DNA of 64,000 nt from Winogradskyella sp. UBA3174 (GTDB taxonomy: Bacteria; Bacteroidota; Bacteroidia; Flavobacteriales; Flavobacteriaceae): the NCBI RefSeq assembly GCF_002364335.1, contig NZ_DEXW01000017.1, positions 11,292 through 75,291 of the forward strand, read 5' to 3'. Position numbers and translations under genes: made by a program. The notes under the pieces are model-generated. The model saw only the letters and a program-made list of their open reading frames with translations. It did not search any database and had not been told where the DNA came from. Positions 9,095-16,774 of the stretch are shown in pieces. Position 1 is the first letter of the stretch. Each line of letters opens with the position of its first letter.

Positions 9095-9578
9095 TTATAA
9101 CCCACTGGCTATTATATTGGTATTGTTTACTTTTTTGTAAACAGTTGTTGCATACACCTTAGATTGTAAAAATGAGGTAATATTATCTATACTAGATTTT
9201 GGTTTGTTAGTCGTAACAGATGCATTAAAAACACTATGACCTTTTAAGGTTTTGATTTTAGGATAGCTTCTCAGATTATGAAACTTACCAGGTACGACTA
9301 GATCTATATATAGATCGACAATGATTAAATCAAAAGCCTTAACATTAGCCATTATAAAATCGATCGCATCAGCGCAGTGTATTTTTAAATTTGTATCCTC
9401 TATTAGATCAATTTCAACGGCTTCAATTTTAAAATTCTTTGTAAAGAACCCTAATTGTAGTTAGCTTTTTCAGAGTTTAAGTTTTTTTTTCGTTGTATTA
9501 CGTTATTTCTAAAACACCACTATATTTAGATTTTACAGTTTTTGTGACAGGGTAAATATAGCTGAGAAGTCTTTTCAT
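9095..9578 (-). pseudogene. Spermine/spermidine-synthase-family methyltransferase-fold pseudogene
   Basis: Reading the minus strand from ATG 9578 gives MKRLLSYIYPVTKTVKSKYS then GVLEIT, followed by a TAA stop (9500-9498) and YNEKK. In the next frame come LNSEKANYN, a TAG stop (9453-9451), GSLQRILK and, without interruption, IEAVEIDL...DAIDFI...FDLIIVDLYIDLVVP to a natural end. Together these match the flavobacterial spermine-synthase-like protein (SKYSG-LEV, NYSYGSLQR, AVEID, DLIIVD). Lesions are two nonsense codons, a frameshift at an A9 run (9482-9490) and loss of the glycine-rich SAM-binding loop between LQRILK and AVEID. Only the last 85 codons remain open. It is clearly a relic. Confidence 0.85.
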
Positions 9579-9757
9579 TGCTGGTAAATATAAGTTTTAT
9601 AATGGCATCTATATACAATTTTAAACGACTACAAGTATTTACAAACGAATTTAAATATGTAACTACCGAGTAAGATTTGGTAAGCATTACATCTTTGCAG
9701 TGTTGAATCAATGAAGGTTCAATAGTATTAACTGTTTAACATTAAAATTTAGAACAC

Positions 9758-10090
9758 ATGAACACATTAAGAAACAAAGTACAGTTGATTGGTAACTTAG
9801 GAAATGACCCAGAAATCACCAATTTTGAATCAGGTAAAACTTTAGCAAAATTTGCAATTGCAACTAACGAGAGTTATAAAAATTCACAAGGAGAAAAAAT
9901 TACAGATACCCAATGGCATAATATAGTAGCTTGGGGAAAAACTGCACAAATTGTAGAAAAGTATATTACAAAAGGAAAAGAGGTTGCAATTGAAGGTAAA
10001 CTAACAACACGTTCTTGGGAAGATAAAGATGGTATGAAGCGTTACACTACAGAAGTGGTTTGTAGTGAGCTTTTAATGTTAGGAAAGTAA
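9758..10090 (+). CDS. ssb: Short single-stranded DNA-binding protein
   Basis: 110 residues forming a complete OB fold: NKVQLIGNLGNDPEI, KFAIATNES, DTQWHNIVAWGKTAQIVEKY, GKEVAIEGKLTTRSW and the final strand VVCSELLMLGK. The protein stops there and has no disordered linker or acidic DDxxF tip, the tail by which SSB recruits replication and repair proteins. It is probably an accessory SSB paralogue rather than the essential copy. It is monocistronic, flanked by a pseudogene and a strong terminator. Confidence 0.9.
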   Translation: MNTLRNKVQLIGNLGNDPEITNFESGKTLAKFAIATNESYKNSQGEKITDTQWHNIVAWGKTAQIVEKYITKGKEVAIEGKLTTRSWEDKDGMKRYTTEVVCSELLMLGK

Positions 10091-10116
10091 TATCTTTTCT
10101 TTTAAAATAGGTAATA

Positions 10117-10147
10117 AAAAGAGCAGCCAATTGGCTGCTCTTTTTTA
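10117..10147. terminator. Bidirectional intrinsic terminator
   Basis: Perfect palindrome AAAAGAGCAGCCAA/TTGGCTGCTCTTTT ending in T6. It separates the convergent ssb and T9SS metalloprotease genes. Confidence 0.88.
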
Positions 10148-10164
10148 TTTAGAATATAAATTTT

Positions 10165-11493
10165 TTATTTTTTTACTATTTTTTTGGTAATGCTTTGTCC
10201 ATTACTAACGTTAGTTAATTTCATGAAATATAAAGCACTAGTTAAATTATCTAAGTTAGAAAGTGTTAAACTACCATTAGAAGCAGTTTTACCTTCACTT
10301 AAAATAACTCTTCCATTGATATCAATAAGATCTAAAGTATAATCATCAGAGAAGTTATTTGCTAGCTTAACTGTAATTGATGACATAAATGGATTTGGGC
10401 TAACCTCTATCCCAGCCAAATCAAATTCTTCAACAGTTAATGAACCACCACAAATTGACCAACCCATATCTTCAAAAAATCCAAGTGTCATTGGTCCAGG
10501 ATTATGATTTGCTTCACCTTGACCTATCGCAAAGGTCATTAAAGAATTAATAGTGCCGTTAAAAGTAGATTCATCCCAGTGACTATAACTAGAACCTTGA
10601 TTCCAAGAAGTAGGAAGATATAATTTAGGCGCAACACCACCATTTTGTCCTGTGGAAATAGCGCTAATATTAAATAGATCATTACCTGTTAATTGGTCAC
10701 CTAAAGCGATACTAGGATCTGTAAAAGATAGTATTGCATCACCAGTTCCGTTTTGTATAAATGTGTCATAGACTATTGGAATATTATTAAACCTAATTTC
10801 ACCTTCTCCAGCACCATCTACACTTGCTCCGCCAAAAAAGCCAAGCCCGTGACCCAACTCGTGTAATACAACAGATACAAAATCAGTTTGATTACCTGGA
10901 GGGTTTGCATCTAAACCAAAATACCAGTTGGCAGTACTACTAAAATTTGCATTAATATCAATCGTAACTCCACCGAATGTGTCAGATTCCATATCTTCAA
11001 TTTTCTCCCACAATGCACGAGCATAAAATACGTTTGGAATAGCATCAGGGTGGTTAGATGTGAAAGCACTATTTGAACCAGCACTACCTAATACTCCAGG
11101 AGATAAAGCGGCAAAAGTAGCATCTACCCTAATTGGTTGGCTAGATTCTATTGACATTGACCATATATCTACCGCAAATTGAAATGCTGTTTGCGCTTCA
11201 GGGAAAGATTCGAATCCATTGTATGTTACTATAAAGGTAGAACAAGCTGTTCCTCCTCCTTGCATTTTTTGAATAACATTTTGAGATCTAGGTATTGAAA
11301 TAAAACCGTTAAATTCTCCTTCATAAAACACACATGCTGGTTCTGTGGGTGTATAAACTTCTGGAACAAAGTCTAAAACCTCTTGGCTTGTTCCTACAAA
11401 AGAACATAGTAGTAAGCCAAATACAGAAAGTGGCTTCATAAAAGTATTCATATTTAATGTAATTTTATTCATAGTATTATTGATTTTTGCCAT
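10165..11493 (-). CDS. Secreted putative zinc metalloprotease with T9SS type A sorting domain
   Basis: 442 residues. The signal peptide is MKPLSVFGLLLCSFVGTSQ, so the true start may be the ATG at residue 19 (11439) rather than the first. The central domain carries HELGHGLGF (His211, Glu212, His215), a gluzincin/metzincin-like zinc motif. The position-11 ligand of a classical metzincin is Gly here, so the third ligand must lie elsewhere. The last 80 residues form a type IX sorting domain (GIEVSPNPF, LIDINGRVIL, ALYFMKLTN, KKIVKK), so the protein is exported across the outer membrane. Related Bacteroidota proteins are uncharacterised. The protease call rests on the HExxH motif only. Confidence 0.75.
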   Translation of the reverse strand: MAKINNTMNKITLNMNTFMKPLSVFGLLLCSFVGTSQEVLDFVPEVYTPTEPACVFYEGEFNGFISIPRSQNVIQKMQGGGTACSTFIVTYNGFESFPEAQTAFQFAVDIWSMSIESSQPIRVDATFAALSPGVLGSAGSNSAFTSNHPDAIPNVFYARALWEKIEDMESDTFGGVTIDINANFSSTANWYFGLDANPPGNQTDFVSVVLHELGHGLGFFGGASVDGAGEGEIRFNNIPIVYDTFIQNGTGDAILSFTDPSIALGDQLTGNDLFNISAISTGQNGGVAPKLYLPTSWNQGSSYSHWDESTFNGTINSLMTFAIGQGEANHNPGPMTLGFFEDMGWSICGGSLTVEEFDLAGIEVSPNPFMSSITVKLANNFSDDYTLDLIDINGRVILSEGKTASNGSLTLSNLDNLTSALYFMKLTNVSNGQSITKKIVKK

Positions 11494-11812
11494 AAAAATA
11501 AGATAAATTTAATTAATAGCTCTTAAAATATAATTATCTTAGTTTAACGCACGTAATACCGCATAAATCTTAATAAAGATAGGTTTTACTTTATAATTAA
11601 AGTTTATTAAGGCTACGAATTGATAGTTTAGAAGTAAGTATACACACCTTAAGTATTTAGTTTAGTAGTCTAGGGTTTTTAGTATCTACTACTTTAGAAA
11701 AATATGCTGTTATAATATAAGCCTTTGTCTTAATACAATACTTTCAGAGCTTATCTAAACAGCGGTATAGTTACTAACCAATTAGTGTGGTAATATAAAA
11801 TGAATTAAAGTA
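11494..11812. other. Non-coding AT-rich gap, nothing recognised
   Basis: About 320 nt between the leftward metalloprotease gene and the stop of the 56-residue protein gene. No open frame with a plausible start, no RNA fold and no repeat could be recognised by eye. It should hold the promoter of the metalloprotease gene, but no clear TTG/TAnnTTTG pair is visible. Confidence 0.5.
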
Positions 11813-11983
11813 TTAAGCTGCTTTTTTAAGAAGATCAAAACAAGGACATTTTTTACAACGCTTATTCTCACTTTTTTTAAATTTCTTACAGCATTTAGAC
11901 TTTACTTTAACTAAAGTGTCAAAACCAGAAGTTTCAAGAACTTTAAGACGTTCTTTTTTTAGCTTTTTGTTTTTCTTGCCCAT
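11813..11983 (-). CDS. 56-residue basic Cys-rich protein
   Basis: Reading the minus strand from ATG 11983 gives MGKKNKKLKKERLKVLE...SGFDTLVKVKSKCCKKFKK...NKRCKKCPCFDLLKKAA and a stop. About one third of residues are Lys/Arg. The second half holds five cysteines in a CC-x10-C-xx-C-x-C pattern, typical of a small metal-binding knuckle. A TATTTTTG -7 box sits upstream (minus strand, 12005-12012). I recall very similar short proteins in other flavobacteria, which supports a real gene. It resembles a nucleic-acid- or ribosome-associated zinc protein, but no function is known. It lies downstream of ferritin and is separated from it by a hairpin. Confidence 0.72.
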   Translation of the reverse strand: MGKKNKKLKKERLKVLETSGFDTLVKVKSKCCKKFKKSENKRCKKCPCFDLLKKAA

Positions 11984-12052
11984 TGAAAAATTAAATCAAT
12001 ACCACAAAAATAACTATTTTTATTTATTCTAAATAAGATTTAGCTTAAATTC

Positions 12053-12091
12053 TACTGTTTCATTACTTATTATTAAATTAATGAAACAGTA
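12053..12091 (-). terminator. Stable hairpin downstream of ferritin
   Basis: Perfect 13-bp inverted repeat TACTGTTTCATTA / TAATGAAACAGTA with a 13-nt loop, about 57 nt past the ferritin stop. It lacks a proper T-run, so termination is likely but not certain. Confidence 0.5.
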
Positions 12092-12147
12092 AAATAAAAC
12101 TTTAAAGTAGTTTAAAAAAGAATTGACTTCTTATACTATAAATTGGT

Positions 12148-12672
12148 CTAAATGCCAGTACCAGGAACTTGAGCTGCAGAATTGACCGTCATTTGTTGAA
12201 TATCTCTATCAAATAAATAGAGTCCGCCTTTATCGTCACCAATCATATTTACTTTATCGAGTATCATTCTTGCTGTAGCTTCTTCTTCAATTTGTTCTGC
12301 TACATACCATTGTAAAAAGTTGTGTGTTGCATAATCTTTTTCTTGAAGTGAAATATGAACCAATTCATTAATACTTTCTGAAACAAATATTTCGTGAGCT
12401 AATAGTTTTTCGAACATTTCTCCGTAAGAATTGAACATCACGTTAGGCGCATTTAATTCAGAAACATGAGCATGTCCACCACGTTCGTTAACAAACTTTA
12501 CAAGTTTTAACATGTGCTCGCGCTCTTCATCAGACTGGTCGTACATAAAGTTTGAAATCCCTTCTAGGCCTTTGACCTCTGCCCAAACGGCCATGGCTAG
12601 ATAAGCTTGAGAAGACTCAGCTTCAATACGTATTTGTTTATTTAATGCAGATTCAATTGTTTTAGATAACAT
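12148..12672 (-). CDS. ftnA: Ferritin (non-haem, bacterial type)
   Basis: 174 residues. The whole ferroxidase set of bacterial ferritin is present at the standard numbering: Glu17, Tyr24, Glu50, His53, Glu94, Gln127 and Glu130. The four-helix bundle includes NFMYDQSDEEREHMLKL and FLQWYVAEQIEEEATA. The 24-mer stores iron as ferric mineral in the cytosol. A TATCTTTG -7 box is on the minus strand at 12690-12697, about 17 nt before the ATG; a -33 TTG is not evident. The gene follows the YceI gene of the upstream leftward cluster by 67 nt, but its own -7 box suggests separate transcription. Confidence 0.95.
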   Translation of the reverse strand: MLSKTIESALNKQIRIEAESSQAYLAMAVWAEVKGLEGISNFMYDQSDEEREHMLKLVKFVNERGGHAHVSELNAPNVMFNSYGEMFEKLLAHEIFVSESINELVHISLQEKDYATHNFLQWYVAEQIEEEATARMILDKVNMIGDDKGGLYLFDRDIQQMTVNSAAQVPGTGI

Positions 12673-12739
12673 AGCTTTAATATTTTCATCAAAGATACGT
12701 AGTTAAAAACATAAAAAAGAACAGGAGTTTTAGATTAGA

Positions 12740-13291
12740 TTATTTTTTTACAAGCCTAAAATTAAAAGTAACAGAGACTTCATCCGATAATTTGTTTTTA
12801 ACGATTTTAGGAATTTCAATATTAAAACCTGAAACTAAAACTTTAAAACTACCGGATAAAATAATTTTGTCATCTACTACTTTAATAATTAGAGGAATAT
12901 TATTTATAGGCTTTGTAATTCCATGAAATGTTAGAGAGCCATTTAGCGATAAAGAACTATCAGTTTCACTTAAATCACTAAAAGCAAAATTTTCTATTTT
13001 ACCTCTAACTGTGGCTTTTGGGTGCATGTCTGATTCTGCATAGTTTTCGTTAAAATGCTCTTCCATTAATGCATTTTTAAAACGAAAAGCTTTTACTAAA
13101 GCTAAGGCTGCAAAATCACCATTTTTACTATTTAATATGGCTGTGACTGAGCTATTTTTTGCTGCAACCTCTTCAAATGAAGGTACGGAAGCTTCAAAAT
13201 TGAGTGAGCCAGTTTTGGTTAAATATTTATTCTGACCAATTACTGTACTAATACTAATAATAGCGACTAATGTAAAAATTAACTTTTTCAT
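12740..13291 (-). CDS. YceI-family periplasmic protein
   Basis: 183 residues with a Sec signal peptide (MKKLIFTLVAIISISTVIG, then QNKYLTK). The YceI lipocalin-like barrel follows: LNFEASVPSFEEVAAKNSS, ATVRGKIENFAFSDLS, LSLNGSLTFHGITKPI and SGSFKVLVSGFNIEIP. YceI proteins bind isoprenoid lipids such as quinone precursors. It is the last gene of the leftward operon, only 6 nt after the cytochrome c gene, which supports a shared redox or lipid-quinone role. Confidence 0.88.
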   Translation of the reverse strand: MKKLIFTLVAIISISTVIGQNKYLTKTGSLNFEASVPSFEEVAAKNSSVTAILNSKNGDFAALALVKAFRFKNALMEEHFNENYAESDMHPKATVRGKIENFAFSDLSETDSSLSLNGSLTFHGITKPINNIPLIIKVVDDKIILSGSFKVLVSGFNIEIPKIVKNKLSDEVSVTFNFRLVKK

Positions 13292-13297
13292 AATATT

Positions 13298-13660
13298 CTA
13301 ATTTTCTAACAGACCTTCTTGTTCCCATTGGATAATAAGATCAATTAAATTTTGTGGCAATCTTGGGCCTCCAAAAGGCATTCCAAATCCTACATCAGTA
13401 GATGAAACACGACCAATTAAATTTCTATTTTCAATAGCTTCAATAACATTACTATGAGTTGTTAGCGACATTGGCGCACCATTAACAGGCGGATTATTAT
13501 GGCAAGAAATACAGTTGTTATCTATTATTGTTTTGATATTAGCATCATAAGTCACTATATCATCTATAAGTATAACTTCTGTTAAATCGTCTTCATTAGA
13601 ATAAGAACAACTATAAAAAAGACTCACAATTATTAAACAGAATAGGTATGTATGTTTCAT
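13298..13660 (-). CDS. Small cytochrome c lipoprotein
   Basis: 120 residues. The lipobox ends at Cys18 (SLFYSC). One c-type haem site is present, CISCH (Cys50, Cys53, His54), preceded by IDNNCISCHNNP. Met94 in GFGMPFGG is a likely distal ligand. The size and the MPFGGP...LIDLIIQWEQEGL ending resemble the small envelope cytochromes of Bacteroidota. It would be anchored to the periplasmic face of a membrane and carry single electrons. It sits 13 nt after the DUF5777 gene and 6 nt before yceI. Confidence 0.9.
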   Translation of the reverse strand: MKHTYLFCLIIVSLFYSCSYSNEDDLTEVILIDDIVTYDANIKTIIDNNCISCHNNPPVNGAPMSLTTHSNVIEAIENRNLIGRVSSTDVGFGMPFGGPRLPQNLIDLIIQWEQEGLLEN

Positions 13661-13673
13661 AATAGTTTAAGTT

Positions 13674-14528
13674 TTAAAAAACACGACTTAAGTTAAATCC
13701 GAAATAAATATTGCCGTCGCTCCAATCACCAGTAGCTTGTCCTAAAAACCCATTGGTGTTCATAGCTTGTGCATTAGAAAAATGCATCTGAAATACATGG
13801 CCACCAGTCTCTAAATCGAAACCAATTGATAACGGATTTTTAAAAGGTGAATTTTCTGCTCTATTAAGATGCCAGCCGTAATCTACATTTATTGACCAAC
13901 GCTTGCCTAATTTTTGTCTTCCACCAAAACCCAATGCGTATTGTGAGTTGTGTTGCTTGTTATAAGCGACAAAATTATCGTGAAAAAACGTTGGGGCTAA
14001 TTCTAACGATAATTTTGAGCTTACTTTTTTAGATATTAGTAGTTGCACTGTATATCCTAGACGATCCCTAAATTCTAACTTCGGTAAATTTTCTTTTTCA
14101 AATGATGTATTTATTAGTATTGAATTAAAGGCAACTATGGTAAATGGAAATACGTTTTCTCTTTGTCTAACAAGTCTAAATTTTGCTGAGGCTTCATAGA
14201 TTTTTTGAAATGAGCTTCGCGATACTCCAATATTTATGGCATCTGTAATACCATAAACAAAGTTGAGTCGTGTTACTGCATCATCTAATCCGAAAAAACT
14301 GTCAAAACCATTTTCTATACTACCAAATCTATGAGAAACTATAAGCGTCATTTCCTTTTTTGCAACCAATTTGGTAGATTCAAAATTTACAATTTTTAAT
14401 CCTTTAAAAGCAGCTGACGCGTAGTTGTTAATCACAGAATCTGTATCAATTTCACTTAATAAGTCATCTTCTTGAGCCCTTAAAAAAAGATATAGGAATA
14501 GTGATAGAAATAATAGTGAATATTTCAT
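13674..14528 (-). CDS. DUF5777-like outer-membrane beta-barrel protein
   Basis: 284 residues with a signal peptide (LLFLSLFLYLFLRAQ). The mature part alternates polar and hydrophobic residues in strand-length runs and ends in an aromatic residue (FGFNLSRVF), as outer-membrane barrels do. Phrases such as FGSIENGFDSFFGLDDAVTR and YGITDAINIGVSRS match the DUF5777 family as I recall it. The function is unknown. Its position between cupredoxin and cytochrome c genes suggests a partner of the redox proteins. Confidence 0.75.
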   Translation of the reverse strand: MKYSLLFLSLFLYLFLRAQEDDLLSEIDTDSVINNYASAAFKGLKIVNFESTKLVAKKEMTLIVSHRFGSIENGFDSFFGLDDAVTRLNFVYGITDAINIGVSRSSFQKIYEASAKFRLVRQRENVFPFTIVAFNSILINTSFEKENLPKLEFRDRLGYTVQLLISKKVSSKLSLELAPTFFHDNFVAYNKQHNSQYALGFGGRQKLGKRWSINVDYGWHLNRAENSPFKNPLSIGFDLETGGHVFQMHFSNAQAMNTNGFLGQATGDWSDGNIYFGFNLSRVF

Positions 14529-14582
14529 TTTTAAATATTAGAGTGTAAAAAGTGTTTGTTAGACTAGATAGTTTTCCTCAGC

Positions 14583-15179
14583 TTATTGTTTTATAAAACG
14601 TTTTACCTGTGTCTTGTCTTCTGAATTTACCTGAACAATATAAAGGCCACTATTAAGTAAAGAAACATCTATTGAAGCACTGTTTGTGTCCGTTAATTTA
14701 TTGGTCATAATGATTTTCCCAAGTAAATCAATAATTACGAGTTCTCCGTTAGTTAAGTTTTTTGAAAAAGTGATGTCTAAAACTTCATTAACAGGATTTG
14801 TATGGATACGAAATGCGTTTCGTGTTTCGTCTTCAACTCCTAAATTATTTTCAACGGTTATTTTACCAGACATACTACCAGCTCCGTGAACTCCACAGAA
14901 ATAATCGTTATCACCAACTACTGTAAATGTGTAAGAATATGTTGATCCCACTGGACCAAGAAAACCACTTGTGAAGGTTTCTACAGAACTTCCTGCTACA
15001 TTTTCAACAGTGTGGTTAGCATCTAACCAAGTCCAAATAACGGTATCACCAGTTTCAATAGTTAAATCAGCAGTTCCGGTTCCGGTAACATTTCTTTCCC
15101 AATTAAGATTGTGTGTTGTTTGTGCATTGGTACTTAGTAACCCTAAGGCTAATGCGATAATGAGTAATTTTGATTTCAT
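14583..15179 (-). CDS. Plastocyanin-like cupredoxin with T9SS sorting domain
   Basis: 198 residues: signal peptide 1-19, cupredoxin domain about 22-112, sorting domain 120-198. The type 1 copper site is complete: His56 (ANHTVEN), Cys95, His98 and Met103 (YFCGVHGAGSM). The C-terminal part (NPVNEVLDITF, LIDLLGKIIM, LYIVQVNSEDK, KRFIKQ) is a type A T9SS signal, so the copper protein should be displayed on or released from the cell surface. It lies inside the redox operon, between the OB-fold and DUF5777 genes. It could pass electrons to or from outside acceptors, or bind copper; only the copper site is directly visible. Confidence 0.9.
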   Translation of the reverse strand: MKSKLLIIALALGLLSTNAQTTHNLNWERNVTGTGTADLTIETGDTVIWTWLDANHTVENVAGSSVETFTSGFLGPVGSTYSYTFTVVGDNDYFCGVHGAGSMSGKITVENNLGVEDETRNAFRIHTNPVNEVLDITFSKNLTNGELVIIDLLGKIIMTNKLTDTNSASIDVSLLNSGLYIVQVNSEDKTQVKRFIKQ

Positions 15180-15203
15180 AATTTTTAATTTATTTATTAT
15201 TTA

Positions 15204-15584
15204 TTATTTGACTATTTTGCATTGATCTAATTTTACTTGTTCTAACAAGTTATCGTAACCAATAACACGACCTTTAATCTTTATTTTGTAATTATCTACA
15301 AATGAAGACTTTATCTCATTTGTAAATTGACAGAAGACTTTATCGTCTATTGTAATTTCATTAGTATTCAGTTCTGATATTAGTCCTGAAACTTCAATAG
15401 TTTTATTTAAAAATTTCTGTTCTGAAGCGATCGCATTCTCAGAAAATAATTGGGCAATTTTATTAGAAGTCATTTCAAACTCTGCACTTTCATTTTCAAT
15501 ATTTCTATGATCTTGGTAGATATAGTTATATGCAATTACAGCTGTAATAATTAAAATGATTAGAACAATTAATTTTTTGCGCAT
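15204..15584 (-). CDS. OB-fold (tRNA_anti-like) membrane-anchored protein
   Basis: 126 residues from ATG 15584 (MRKKLIVLIILIITAVI). I prefer this over the ATG at 15605, which lies inside the upstream gene and would put extra residues before the anchor helix. One N-terminal helix is followed by a small OB-like domain: NKTIEVSGLISELNTNEITI, KVFCQF, YKIKIKGRVIGYDNLLEQV. Similar putative OB-fold lipoproteins and membrane proteins are common in flavobacteria and uncharacterised. It lies 11 nt after the lipoprotein gene and 24 nt before the cupredoxin gene, so it is probably co-transcribed. Confidence 0.75.
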   Translation of the reverse strand: MRKKLIVLIILIITAVIAYNYIYQDHRNIENESAEFEMTSNKIAQLFSENAIASEQKFLNKTIEVSGLISELNTNEITIDDKVFCQFTNEIKSSFVDNYKIKIKGRVIGYDNLLEQVKLDQCKIVK

Positions 15585-15595
15585 AGCTTCAATTA

Positions 15596-16666
15596 TTAAA
15601 TACAATTATTTTCGTATTGTAACCTATCATTGTCTCCTACTCTAAAATCTACTTCAGTCTCGACACTGCAAGTTCTAATTTCTTGTAAAATCCAATTATT
15701 ATTACATAATGGTAGACTTGGGATATCTATTATAACTTCTAAATTATTACCGTTACCATTAGTAATCCAAGTTCCAAAAACTGTGGTTGAATTCCAGTAA
15801 ACAGTTAGTGTTCCGTCAGCTAAAAAGTTAAAAACATAACCGTCATATATCGTGTCATAATCTGTGTTATCGCGTTTTAATCTATTTACCTGCCAATTAG
15901 AGCAGTCGGTAAGTAAGGTTTCTATTAGCACACTTGTACAGTCATCACAGTCATCGTCTTCGTAATCATAGTCGTCATCCTCATCGCATGTATTGTCTGC
16001 ATTTAAGATTGCAGATTCTAATTCGTTAAAGTCGTTAATACTAATTTCAGAACTATCTGAACTTACAGCAGTAATAGGGAAATTAAAAGTTACAATATCA
16101 CTAGTACTAATATCACCAATAAAATTATACAACTGATTATCATTTTCAAGATTTACAGTATCTAATAGTTCACTTACAGCGTTGAAAGTAGAGGCTTCTA
16201 TAGGATATTGAAAATCTAAACATTCAATATCATTATCATCAACATTTTCGCCACTACAATTAGCTGTAAAACTGTTTAATTCTGTACTATTAGTTACTTC
16301 TACTTCGGTAAAATCGGTTTGTATTATAGTTATGGGAAATACAATACTTAAGTTATCTGTGTCAGCATCAGACTGATCAAAAATACATTCTACAGTTGCA
16401 AAATCAGTATTAGAGTTGAGTATAATCTGCTCACTATTTGCATTTACAGTGTAAGGGAACGCAATATCAAAACAATTGGCTTTGTCTATTATATTATTAG
16501 ATGAGCCGTCATTAGATGCAGTGCGTTGCAGAAGTAGAGCTATGCTAGAGTTAGCAACCAGTACTTCTTCTTCGGGTGTTTCAATAAATTCTGTTTCCTC
16601 TGTTCTACAAGATGTAAACATTAGTGTAGTTAATAAAAACGATAAAATGTAAGGTCTTAAATTCAT
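15596..16666 (-). CDS. Acidic repeat lipoprotein with lipocalin-like C-terminus
   Basis: 356 residues. The lipobox ends at Cys20 (TLMFTSC), followed by an acidic stretch. Residues about 64-225 contain two tandem copies of an 80-90-residue unit, each with two half-repeats of the form CFDIAFPYTVNANSEQI, SIVFPITIIQTDFTEVEV, ECLDFQYPIEAST and VTFNFPITAVSSDSSEISI. A cluster DEDDDYDYEDDDCDDC precedes a C-terminal barrel-like domain (YVFNFLADGTLTVYWNST). Its many paired cysteines suggest disulfides outside the cytosol. The acidic patch could bind metal ions (inference). It is the first gene of the leftward redox operon and is divergent from the ECF sigma gene, with a 108-nt shared gap. Confidence 0.75.
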   Translation of the reverse strand: MNLRPYILSFLLTTLMFTSCRTEETEFIETPEEEVLVANSSIALLLQRTASNDGSSNNIIDKANCFDIAFPYTVNANSEQIILNSNTDFATVECIFDQSDADTDNLSIVFPITIIQTDFTEVEVTNSTELNSFTANCSGENVDDNDIECLDFQYPIEASTFNAVSELLDTVNLENDNQLYNFIGDISTSDIVTFNFPITAVSSDSSEISINDFNELESAILNADNTCDEDDDYDYEDDDCDDCTSVLIETLLTDCSNWQVNRLKRDNTDYDTIYDGYVFNFLADGTLTVYWNSTTVFGTWITNGNGNNLEVIIDIPSLPLCNNNWILQEIRTCSVETEVDFRVGDNDRLQYENNCI

Positions 16667-16774
16667 GATGGCTGTGTTTTGTTTGTTGCCATTTAATATA
16701 TAACAACTAACTTTTAAAAACTACTGAACTTTTCTGAATAAATATTTATCTACCTTTAACCAAACTAAATAATT

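Noticed and set aside
9526..9711. 61-codon minus-strand frame beside ssb
   Set aside because: It overlaps the N-terminal part of the spermine-synthase pseudogene in another frame; no start context or motif.
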